Assembly (NCBI RefSeq): GCF_001293685.1
Contig: NZ_BCAG01000003.1
Coordinates: forward strand, 2,396,501 to 2,460,500
Direction of reading: 5' to 3'
Length of the DNA: 64,000 nt
Source of the DNA: Desulfatitalea tepidiphila
GTDB taxonomy: Bacteria; Desulfobacterota; Desulfobacteria; Desulfobacterales; Desulfosarcinaceae
A program made the translations under genes and the position numbers. Under the pieces are notes generated by a model that worked only from the letters and a program-made list of their open reading frames with translations, was not told the origin of the DNA and did not search any database. Position 1 is the stretch's first letter, and every line of letters begins with the position of its first letter. Below, piece by piece: positions 14,641-23,048 of the stretch.

Positions 14641-17215
14641 GTTGAGCCTCTATAATATCGAACAGAATATCAGGGATTAATGCAGATCCACAGTACTCAC
14701 AAATAGCGGGCTTTAATTGCTCTATCCCCCCAAGCTCCGCCTGTGTAATATATTTATTTCTACAATCCTCAGCGACACAAAATCTACGAAATCGATCGAC
14801 CCTAACGTAGGGGGTTAGATTTCTGCTTATTCTATTCGCAAGTTGTTTTATTGATGCATGATTTTGGTCACCCAACAATGTCTCATCTAATTCCCTTTTT
14901 TCCCTGACGGAATCGATGATTTCCTTTGCAGCGATATATCCTGGATGAATAGCCCATTCTTTCTGCTTGAGCTGTTCAAGCGCTTCTGAAAAACTTGACT
15001 CAGAAGCACCCCTCTCATGCCATGGGAAATGTCTTGTATAACGGTCCCAAATACTCTCATGTGCTGAAATAAAAATATCAAAGTGGTTTTTGCAGAGACT
15101 CTTAAACTTGAGCCATGAGTTAATAGGAAAATCATCCGCTTTGGCCAATATCAACTCGGAAAAGGCTGTAAGAATGTCTTCTGCAAATTGCCTATAGATG
15201 GGGACTTGATACCTTTTGTGACACATCTCAGCAATGCTGTAATCTGTTATTCCCAAGGAGTTTGAGCGATCGGCAAAAAGTGTCTTAATCATCCTACTTG
15301 AAATATTGGATGGGGTATCCATGAGCTCGTCCGCGTCGGTCACTTTCTCCGAATTGGAAGTCCTAATGGATAAGAGCATAAGATGGGCAAGTATAGCTGT
15401 GGGGTATACGCAGTTTGCTTGGTTGGCGTCTATGGACAGGCCCTTGAATTTTTTTTCTATGCTCTCGACCCTTTTTAGTGCCTCTACCCATTCTTTAGGT
15501 GGTTTAGGTATTTTTTCTTCAGTTTCAACAGCCTCTGTTGATTCGCCATCTGGGACCCCTTCACTGGATGAGGGAGGAACATTTGGTTTCTTTGTATTAA
15601 AAACGCGAAGCATCCTGTCGAGCCAATAATAATAATGTTTGCCGCTGATATCATTCACGCCAGCGCCTTCTGTAGGTGGAATAACAGGCTCAGGTGGCCA
15701 AATCGCAATCCGGTCCGCTTCGGAGGCCGGACCCTTAGAGGGTGAACGTTTTCCTCCTCCGCCCAATTCAAACCCGTCATCCAGCGCTCCTTCAATGTAT
15801 TTGAAGTATTCAATGATGTCAGTGAGTTCAGGCGATTCCCCCCGGCACGCAGCACTCGCGGCCCTGGTTGCTCCTTTCTCGCGAGCTGATGACTTTAAGG
15901 TATTTATATCATCAATGACGCACGTAATGTTAAACGACCTACCATTTGCATCTTTTCCACTGATAACCAAGTAGGGTGATGCAAAGATACTTGATGGGAA
16001 TTCTCGATCAAATTCATCTTTTCTGACGAGTCCTGTAGTACCATCTACAAACAACTTTTTGAACTGAGCGGTGGCACGTCTGACTCCCACTCTGTATTCC
16101 AGAACTATTTCAAAGAATGGGGTCAATAATGGATTACCGGCCGGTACCGTGAGTTTCAGGCCATCATCCGTATACGCTGCAAAAATGAAAGGAATCGTAT
16201 TCAACCCATCATTATTATCTTCTTTCTGATAGTGAGGGATCTCTTCCAGCCTTTCGCAAGAGAATAACGATGAGAAATTTTCATGGGTAGCCGACAGAAG
16301 CACCCCGGCCTCAATATTCTTTCCCATAAAGGCAGGATAGGTGCAATTTGCACTGCCACAGTAGATCCAATTCTCTTTTGAGGATATCCCTTGGTGACCA
16401 TAGAGTTTGAAATGCTCACCCTTGCGTGGAGTTTTGCAAAACTTGACCTTCATAATATCCACACCTGTTAGTGGAAGTTTATTTTTTTGAAGATCAACAT
16501 CAACATGGCCCTCCCGCATCATCCCAGGACAAAGGGTGACATTGGAAGGTTTAATCGTATCTACCAGCAGTTCATAACCAGCCAGACCACCTCCAAAATA
16601 AGGAGATGATATAAATAGTTTTCCGCCGGCGCCGTAGTGCTGAATCTCAGTGGGCAGAGACGCATGGAAAGAGGTTAAAAAACGAGGGAGGGAACGGTCA
16701 CCATTGCCTTCAGGGATCAAATTATATAGCGCGTTCATCAGGCTTTGCGCAAGCTGGATAGAGGGGATATTTTTGTCGACAAGCGCTATAAGCCCATCAA
16801 GAAATAGTCGGATATCATCACTGATCGCTCCGACGTTCTGGTTATGGTCAAGATGAGTTGCCCAAAACAGCTCAACATTATCAATAAAACCGGATTGCGT
16901 CAGATTTCCGCTGCCTACTAATAAGGCAACCTTCTCTTCATTGGCCGCCAGCCATACCTTGGGGTGGAATTTTCTCTTGGCTATAATAGGCACAACAAAG
17001 TAGCGGGCACCAATATCGCGGAGTGCTCCAGCCTCGGACAATGCCCGGCGGTAACCAAGATTGTCGCAAAGTATAAGGCAGTTATCGAGATTGTTTTTAG
17101 GGATTGTCGGCCAAACCACTGACTCGAAGAATGTCAGAGAGAGGGTATAAGTTGTCCCGAGAAGGTATTTTGGTTTAAGGGATGAAAAAAACTCTGACAA
17201 TTTCAGTTTCTGCAC
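14633..17215 (-). CDS. PLD-fold protein with C-terminal zinc-ribbon-like region, 860 aa
   Basis: Two phospholipase D-type motifs are visible. The first is KFHPKVWLAANEEKVALLVG then SGNLTQSGF near residue 85-110; the second is HFKLYG with CGSANCTYPAF near residue 270-295. Each has the H-x-K and G-S-x-N parts; PLD-superfamily nucleases usually use two such motifs to form one active site. A middle linker is rich in Pro/Ser/Glu, and the C-terminus has cysteine pairs (CVAEDC and CEYCGS) suggesting a zinc site. The likely role is a DNA nuclease or DNA-binding effector. It lies 207 bp downstream of the helicase gene and overlaps the 528-aa gene. Confidence 0.75.
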   Translation of the reverse strand: MQKLKLSEFFSSLKPKYLLGTTYTLSLTFFESVVWPTIPKNNLDNCLILCDNLGYRRALSEAGALRDIGARYFVVPIIAKRKFHPKVWLAANEEKVALLVGSGNLTQSGFIDNVELFWATHLDHNQNVGAISDDIRLFLDGLIALVDKNIPSIQLAQSLMNALYNLIPEGNGDRSLPRFLTSFHASLPTEIQHYGAGGKLFISSPYFGGGLAGYELLVDTIKPSNVTLCPGMMREGHVDVDLQKNKLPLTGVDIMKVKFCKTPRKGEHFKLYGHQGISSKENWIYCGSANCTYPAFMGKNIEAGVLLSATHENFSSLFSCERLEEIPHYQKEDNNDGLNTIPFIFAAYTDDGLKLTVPAGNPLLTPFFEIVLEYRVGVRRATAQFKKLFVDGTTGLVRKDEFDREFPSSIFASPYLVISGKDANGRSFNITCVIDDINTLKSSAREKGATRAASAACRGESPELTDIIEYFKYIEGALDDGFELGGGGKRSPSKGPASEADRIAIWPPEPVIPPTEGAGVNDISGKHYYYWLDRMLRVFNTKKPNVPPSSSEGVPDGESTEAVETEEKIPKPPKEWVEALKRVESIEKKFKGLSIDANQANCVYPTAILAHLMLLSIRTSNSEKVTDADELMDTPSNISSRMIKTLFADRSNSLGITDYSIAEMCHKRYQVPIYRQFAEDILTAFSELILAKADDFPINSWLKFKSLCKNHFDIFISAHESIWDRYTRHFPWHERGASESSFSEALEQLKQKEWAIHPGYIAAKEIIDSVREKRELDETLLGDQNHASIKQLANRISRNLTPYVRVDRFRRFCVAEDCRNKYITQAELGGIEQLKPAICEYCGSALIPDILFDIIEAQHG

Positions 17216-17422
17216 TAACTGTCTCCTGTGCAGGGATGTGATATATTATTACTTCATTAGTTTTCTTTTATGAAATGTCGTTACCAGAAATGAAGTTTCA
17301 TTGTCACTTTTGATCTTTTGAGGCATGGGATAACTCCGTTTGCGCTGGACAAGAAGGGCTTTCATGTCATCGTCGCATAGAATGATCAAATGATCTGCTC
17401 ACCTTACTCTCGGCGTATATTC

Positions 17423-19495
17423 CTATTCTGATAAATCATCTAAAAATTCGGATGATGGATCAGCACTTGTAATAAGCAGGCGGTCCCGGGCTCTGGTACA
17501 GGCGACATAAAGAAGGTGGCGTTCGGTGTTATAAACCTCCTCCAGGTCCGAATCATCGGTTACTCTTTCAATGCGCTGCTGGGAAGGGATTACCTCATCG
17601 TCGCAGGCCATGACTGCCACAGCCCTGAATTCAAGCCCCTTGGCAAGATGCATGGTGCCGATCATAATATGCCCACTGCTGATGGTCATTTTGTGGTCTA
17701 TGATTTTGTAGGGCAGTTTTGCATTCTCGGCTGCCTTGCAGGCTCTGTCTAATTGGTCATCGGATCGTACAAAGATGCCGATTTCGTGAGGCGATAAACC
17801 TTCACTGGTGAGTTGCGTAACCCAGCTGGCCACCACTTGGCTTTCTTCATCTGCAGTTTCCAGGACTTTGACAGCAGGACTGGGGCCATTGAACACCGAA
17901 ATAGTTCCGCGTCGGTCTTCTGTGTTACCGTCCACATCAGACAACTCTGGCGCCAGAAGGCGATCGGCTTGCATCCGGATCTGATGAGAGGTGCGGTAGT
18001 TGATGCGCAGGGTGCGTGACCGGCCGCGGATGTCGATGCCGAGCGCCCGCCAGGAAAACGGTTGTTGGAATATGCGCTGGCCCAGATCGCCGGTGAACAT
18101 CAAACAATCTGGCTTCCCGGCGCTAAAAGAGGCAAGGAACCGAAGTTGGGCCACGCTGATGTCTTGGGCTTCATCCACTACGGCGTAATCGAAGGGTTTC
18201 TGATTGTTTTTAAAATACTCAGCCAGGCTACTGAACATATCGGCGTGGGTCATCAGATTCCTGCCTTGAAGGGCTGAACGAACCTCGCTGAAAAGCGACC
18301 AGAGCACGGCCCGTTGTTTTTCCGGTAGGCGTGTTTTGCGGCCCAGGCGCACCACATCACGGTAGGCTTCCCAGGTGGTCAACTGCCAGGCATCGACCAC
18401 CTCTTCCCATTCTGTAAATAGAAAGTGCGGACTGAATTTGTGGCCTTCAATCTTTGAGGCGATTTGCGCGATGAGCTGATGGGCAACCTCGTCGGGTGCA
18501 AGCTGCAGTTTTCCGATATTGAATTCATAGAGTCGTCGAGCAATGGCGTCGATGGCATGCACCTCCAAGCGCTCCGCTATACGGGGCGTATTGCTGATCA
18601 GCAATCGCAGCTTGGTTTGAAGGGCATTGGCGAGAATTTCGGAAAAGGTGGTCAACAGTACTCTGGCGTCGGGGTTATTGCGCGCAAGGTGAACTGCACG
18701 ATGCAATGCGACGATGGTTTTTCCTGTACCGGCCGAGCCAGACACCCTGACGGGACCGCTGAAGGCCTGTTCCACCAATTGGCGCTGGGCCGGATGAAGG
18801 AAGACAGTCCACTTCTCCCAGGGATAAGACAAGGCGTGTTCCAGCTCTTCCACATCGTTCATGACCCTGAAGCGGCGCTGGGCATCGGGATGGTCGAATG
18901 GATTAACCAATTGGAGTGCTTCGGTCCTGAATATAGGTTTCGACCCGGTGGCCAAATCCAAGAGCGCTTCGGCCGCTTCAGCGGGCAGGTGATCTGCTAA
19001 TTCGAGGATGGAGTCCTCATCCGCCCGGCGCACATCGGCTATCCATTCAGGGGGCACGCCATAGGTCAAAAATTCTTCTTCTGCGATGCCGGCGAACAAG
19101 AGCGGCTTTTGAGACGCCAAATGCTCTTCGGATACATACGCTGGAACGGTCACCTCTTTGACCAGCTCACGGATTTCGACCAATTGGGCTGCGCCAGTTT
19201 TAGGGTGCACTTCGAGTTTTCGGCGTTCAGCCCAGCGGTAGGCATCATCGTGATGGCCGACATAACACAGCAGCAGGCTTTCGGCGGTGCGGTGCACAAT
19301 CAGACGCAGGTCACTGCCGGCCCGTATGGACCAGAAATTGGGGTCTTTCGATTTGGCCAGTTTGTGGAACTGCATCCCTGGTTGGGATGGATTGACTTGG
19401 AGATCAAAGGTTGTGGTTTTGACGGCCTTTTGTTCCTCGTTGGCGAGTTTGGCGAGGCTGGTTGTGAAGGTGTCTGAAATACGGAATTCCATCAT
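17423..19495 (-). CDS. SF1 (UvrD/Rep-type) helicase with RelE-like N-terminal domain
   Basis: 690 aa. Residues about 2-95 look like a RelE/ParE-type fold (RISDTFTTSLAKL, then FWSIRAGSDLRLIVHR and VGHHDDAYRWAERR). A linker of about 120 residues precedes a UvrD-like helicase core with Walker A GSAGTGKT, DYAVVDEAQDIS (motif II), GDLGQRIF (motif III), RTLRINYRTSHQIR (motif IV) and HLAKGLEFRAVAVM plus LLYVACTRARDRL (motifs V-VI). Such helicases unwind DNA 3' to 5'. The start overlaps the protease stop codon (ATGA). The RelE-like part may be an RNase or a DNA/RNA recognition module; only the fold pattern is seen. Confidence 0.88.
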   Translation of the reverse strand: MMEFRISDTFTTSLAKLANEEQKAVKTTTFDLQVNPSQPGMQFHKLAKSKDPNFWSIRAGSDLRLIVHRTAESLLLCYVGHHDDAYRWAERRKLEVHPKTGAAQLVEIRELVKEVTVPAYVSEEHLASQKPLLFAGIAEEEFLTYGVPPEWIADVRRADEDSILELADHLPAEAAEALLDLATGSKPIFRTEALQLVNPFDHPDAQRRFRVMNDVEELEHALSYPWEKWTVFLHPAQRQLVEQAFSGPVRVSGSAGTGKTIVALHRAVHLARNNPDARVLLTTFSEILANALQTKLRLLISNTPRIAERLEVHAIDAIARRLYEFNIGKLQLAPDEVAHQLIAQIASKIEGHKFSPHFLFTEWEEVVDAWQLTTWEAYRDVVRLGRKTRLPEKQRAVLWSLFSEVRSALQGRNLMTHADMFSSLAEYFKNNQKPFDYAVVDEAQDISVAQLRFLASFSAGKPDCLMFTGDLGQRIFQQPFSWRALGIDIRGRSRTLRINYRTSHQIRMQADRLLAPELSDVDGNTEDRRGTISVFNGPSPAVKVLETADEESQVVASWVTQLTSEGLSPHEIGIFVRSDDQLDRACKAAENAKLPYKIIDHKMTISSGHIMIGTMHLAKGLEFRAVAVMACDDEVIPSQQRIERVTDDSDLEEVYNTERHLLYVACTRARDRLLITSADPSSEFLDDLSE

Positions 19496-21996
19496 ACGTC
19501 TACAACGGATTGAACTGAAATTTTATTTTTTATTGCATTATAGAGCTCAACCTCTATTTCAGGCGCATGAATCGAAACAATCAATGAATAGCGTGCCATC
19601 CTATCGTATCGCTCAAGACGGGTTCTCGTTTTCCACCAACCTAAAGCAGGGTAAACCGCCAATATCCCACGACTGGCAAGATCAGCGGCTGCCCCCTTCC
19701 AAATATCGGAATGCAGAGCCCCTTTATGGCGGTTTTGGGGTCCTATCAACCAACCCGAGTCTTCGCCTCTGGATCGAGAGCCTGTCTCTTCATCCCTTGC
19801 CGCTGCATTTATCCGGGAACGAAAATCATCTCCTGATTCGTAGGGACGCTTGACATCAAAACGCAACCCATGCGATTCATAGCGGTATCTCGTACGAATC
19901 CATCTTTCCGACGGGTTCGGTTCAATGAAATAGGATAGTGTGACCCGCATTTCAACTTGTGTCTCACCAAGTGATTCAAGCTCTTCCAAAGGCCAAGGCA
20001 ATTGATGCAGGTTCATATCCCGTAGCTTTGGCTGTGCTTGCCCATGCCGCTGGAAGGGATGCAAAGAGCTTTCCACAATTAGTGTCAATGAATTTGAAAC
20101 ACTCCATAATGCCCGATGCAAATTTGGTACTCCGTAACCACAATGACGTACCAACTGTGTGTATTCGCTTTTTGAAGGTCGTGGACTGGTTAGAAAAGTA
20201 CTGCGCATCGCATCTGTCCAATCCGCCGAGTGAACAATCAGACCTCGGACAGTTTCGGGCTTAAGCTCTGGATATACTGTCATGATCTGCGCTGCCATTC
20301 GCGAAGCAAGAGCCGTTGCAGCACTAGTCGCGTTGGCTGTTGTGAACATGCGCTCTGTGGGCAGATGGTGGGTTGTCAAGAGACACAAACTCGGCATCCA
20401 GACAGCGCCTATTTCATCTTTAGCCGCATTTCCACCTTCAAAAACGACATCAGGTTTCAACGGCCAATGTGGTTGCCAAGTGCATGATGTCGTGCTGAAG
20501 GGGCTCAGACCGCCGGCAGGTGCTATTGGCAGATAGCCTGCTGCATCCGGCTCCGTAATATGAACAAGCTCAGTGTAAGCCCCCACAGTCAGGGCATTCC
20601 AGGCCTGCGCCGGGTCGTGAATGCCATCACTGCTATTACTATGTGGACATTGAGCCCATGCATTAGGGTCGCTGATATTCCCTGCCGAAACTATTATCAA
20701 ACGCGGATTTGTGGCATCTCCTTCAGCGTCCGCAGCCAGTCTGTCCAAGGTTGCCGACCATGCCGACGGACGACCCCGGTCCCGGTTGTCTCTGGCGGTC
20801 ACCGCCATACTGAAGACACGTCTCCGGTTTGGCGCTGTTACTTCTGGTCTCGCAACAGCTTCTATTGTTAGATAACCATGGTGTTTTGATTCGCCTGGAT
20901 TATCACCATTGGTTGACAATAATTTCACCGACTCCAAACGGTGCCCTATCTCTATTTGCTCACTGGAATCTAAGGTGTCAGTTAAATCGCCAACCAAAGA
21001 TAAGCCCGCCAGTGCTGTTCCATGTCCGTGGTCGTCATTTTTTCCCCATGCGGGATTGACAGTATGAAGATCTCTACTGGTAATTGCCGGCCCAATAAAC
21101 GGATGGCCGTTGTTGATACCCGTATCAAGAAGGCATACATGCGGCGTGTCATCACTTTCTTCTGCAAACCGACAGCGTTCCATCAGTTCTTCTAACCAGT
21201 CGGCTTGCTCTTCAAGGGGCGAATCGTCAAAAAAATAAGCTGTTTCTTTCGCCCGTCTTAATTCAGCAATGCTGTTGAGCGTCATTATGGAGCGAGCCAT
21301 TTGTTCAGCGGAACCATGGATAATTAACACGATCCTTTCCGGAAAATTCAATTCTCCCGGGGCTATTTGGAATCCCTGCATTTCAGCCAGCCTACGAAAT
21401 GTCACGACGGATGCTATCCGATCTTCACGTACCGGCAGCCAGACTTCCCACCAAAAGGATTCATCATCCGTGTCAGGGAATACTTCCGGATCATCAGTCC
21501 ACAGGGCATGCAAGGTTGCTAACCGAATCTGCCGAATGGTATTGACCAGTTTTTGATGGTCACGTAGCCGACCAGCACGATCCTTTTTTTCATCGATATA
21601 ATCTTGAATCACGTTTTCAAAATGTGCCAGTTTCCCATCTGGGACAAACACGGTGGCATATGTTCGCTGTCCATCATGCCGGGCATTCAGCAGCTCAATC
21701 CCAGAGCGTTCTCTTGCCAGGCTGTCAAAAGCTATTTCGATTTCAGGGAAACTTTCAAATTCTACTTGCAAGCCAAAACCACTTTCCAGGCCTGCATTTT
21801 CTTGCAGTTGACGGGCGGTTGAAAAGGCGGGTTTCAATGATTCGATCTGACTGCGGAGCCTGTACCCGTGGCGATGACGATCTTGTTGGGGCACCCGTGA
21901 TGGTTCAATCGGTCTCACAGGTCGAGAGAAAGGTTCGGATTGAGTAAAACCATCTAATATGAAGTGTTTATTCCGTGTATCATTTGGGTCGGTCAT
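19492..21996 (-). CDS. Subtilisin-like (S8) serine protease, 834 aa
   Basis: The catalytic elements of an S8 protease are in order: Asp in HVCLLDTGINNGHP (near residue 300), His in DDHGHGTALAGL, and Ser in NATSAATALASRMA, where the usual GTS is ATS. The oxyanion Asn region is LIIVSAGNISDPNAWAQC. About 290 N-terminal residues are a family-specific domain that could be a pro- or recognition domain; no signal peptide is seen, so the protease acts in the cytoplasm. The AAA+ gene directly upstream (18-bp gap) makes a protease-ATPase pair; such pairs recur in bacterial genomes. The target is unknown. Confidence 0.92.
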   Translation of the reverse strand: MTDPNDTRNKHFILDGFTQSEPFSRPVRPIEPSRVPQQDRHRHGYRLRSQIESLKPAFSTARQLQENAGLESGFGLQVEFESFPEIEIAFDSLARERSGIELLNARHDGQRTYATVFVPDGKLAHFENVIQDYIDEKKDRAGRLRDHQKLVNTIRQIRLATLHALWTDDPEVFPDTDDESFWWEVWLPVREDRIASVVTFRRLAEMQGFQIAPGELNFPERIVLIIHGSAEQMARSIMTLNSIAELRRAKETAYFFDDSPLEEQADWLEELMERCRFAEESDDTPHVCLLDTGINNGHPFIGPAITSRDLHTVNPAWGKNDDHGHGTALAGLSLVGDLTDTLDSSEQIEIGHRLESVKLLSTNGDNPGESKHHGYLTIEAVARPEVTAPNRRRVFSMAVTARDNRDRGRPSAWSATLDRLAADAEGDATNPRLIIVSAGNISDPNAWAQCPHSNSSDGIHDPAQAWNALTVGAYTELVHITEPDAAGYLPIAPAGGLSPFSTTSCTWQPHWPLKPDVVFEGGNAAKDEIGAVWMPSLCLLTTHHLPTERMFTTANATSAATALASRMAAQIMTVYPELKPETVRGLIVHSADWTDAMRSTFLTSPRPSKSEYTQLVRHCGYGVPNLHRALWSVSNSLTLIVESSLHPFQRHGQAQPKLRDMNLHQLPWPLEELESLGETQVEMRVTLSYFIEPNPSERWIRTRYRYESHGLRFDVKRPYESGDDFRSRINAAARDEETGSRSRGEDSGWLIGPQNRHKGALHSDIWKGAAADLASRGILAVYPALGWWKTRTRLERYDRMARYSLIVSIHAPEIEVELYNAIKNKISVQSVVDV

Positions 21997-22013
21997 TGCA
22001 AATCATCTCGGAA

Positions 22014-23000
22014 CTATCTGTTGTTCTGTAGTTTTTCTGTTACAGCCTTCCTTTCGGCCAGCATTTTAAAGATATCTGTTTCAATGATATTTTCACGGCC
22101 CTGAATAAGGGCCTCCTTTAATACCTCCTCGGCAGCCCTGGTGATTTCAGCATAGCTCAGCCCGACCGCTGATTGGGCAAGTCTACTCCATGATATATCC
22201 TTCTGGCAAAAGTTTGATAGTCGCGCTTTCAATAAAAGTGCAATCTGACTTTCGGATGGGAGGTTATACTGCAGCACATCATCAAATCGCCGAAAAAGTG
22301 CATAATCCAAAATCTCAACATGATTGGTAGCGGCAAGAATAAGACTGTGGGAGCAATCCTGTTCGATCATTTGTAAAAAACTATTGAGTATACGTCGAAT
22401 TTCGCCGACATCATTCCCCAAACTGCGTTGGGAACCGATGGCATCAAATTCATCGAAAAAATAAATCCCACGCGCCTTGTTTGTTGCTTCGAATATCTGG
22501 CGTAATTTTGCAGCCGTTTCTCCCATATATTTTGTAAGCAAACCATCCAGGCGGACTTGAAACAAGGGAATACCCAACTCTCCACCCAGAACTGAAGCGG
22601 TCATCGTTTTGCCTGTCCCTGGCAACCCAACCAGCAAAAGCTTGCGACGTGGTGAAAGGCCATGTGCCAAAATCTGCTGTGCATGCCGCTGTTCCCTGAT
22701 GACACGCTCAATTTGTTGTTTCAGCTCATCATCCAGCACCATATCGTTTAAATGGTTTTTTGGATAAGAAACCGTTAGCAGATTGGCCAGTTCGCCCCGG
22801 GGACGGCTGATGGGCGTCGGTTTTTCAGTGGCGTTCTGACTTTTGGCTCGATCAATGAGCGCCCGCAGTTCCTCAGCTAGTTTGCCGTGTCCCATTCTTG
22901 CTTCATGAGCAGCAAGCTGCATGGCCACTGAATAGAAACGCTGATCATCGCCTTCAATGTGCGATTTTAACAGGGCTTTTATTTGGTCTGCACTTGGCAT
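22014..23000 (-). CDS. AAA+ ATPase (FtsH/Vps4-like) paired with S8 protease
   Basis: 328 aa from ATG 23000, which follows AGGAGAA by six bases; an upstream start at 23039 is possible. Walker A is GLPGTGKT, Walker B is YFFDEFDAIG, sensor 1 is LILAATNH and the second region of homology has DYALFRRFDDVLQYNLPS. The N-terminal about 100 residues are helical and probably bind substrate. AAA+ proteins of this type remodel or deliver proteins. The immediate downstream S8 protease suggests ATP-dependent control of proteolysis. Spacing of 8 bp to the methyltransferase stop codon places it in the same operon. Confidence 0.9.
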   Translation of the reverse strand: MPSADQIKALLKSHIEGDDQRFYSVAMQLAAHEARMGHGKLAEELRALIDRAKSQNATEKPTPISRPRGELANLLTVSYPKNHLNDMVLDDELKQQIERVIREQRHAQQILAHGLSPRRKLLLVGLPGTGKTMTASVLGGELGIPLFQVRLDGLLTKYMGETAAKLRQIFEATNKARGIYFFDEFDAIGSQRSLGNDVGEIRRILNSFLQMIEQDCSHSLILAATNHVEILDYALFRRFDDVLQYNLPSESQIALLLKARLSNFCQKDISWSRLAQSAVGLSYAEITRAAEEVLKEALIQGRENIIETDIFKMLAERKAVTEKLQNNR

Positions 23001-23048
23001 GGCAATTCTCCTAATTGAATAAATAGGATGATATACCAAATCGATTCA

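Noticed and set aside
17249-17365. 38-aa basic peptide between the helicase and PLD-fold genes
   Set aside because: It has no ribosome binding site and no recognisable pattern; the 207-bp gap may simply hold a promoter.
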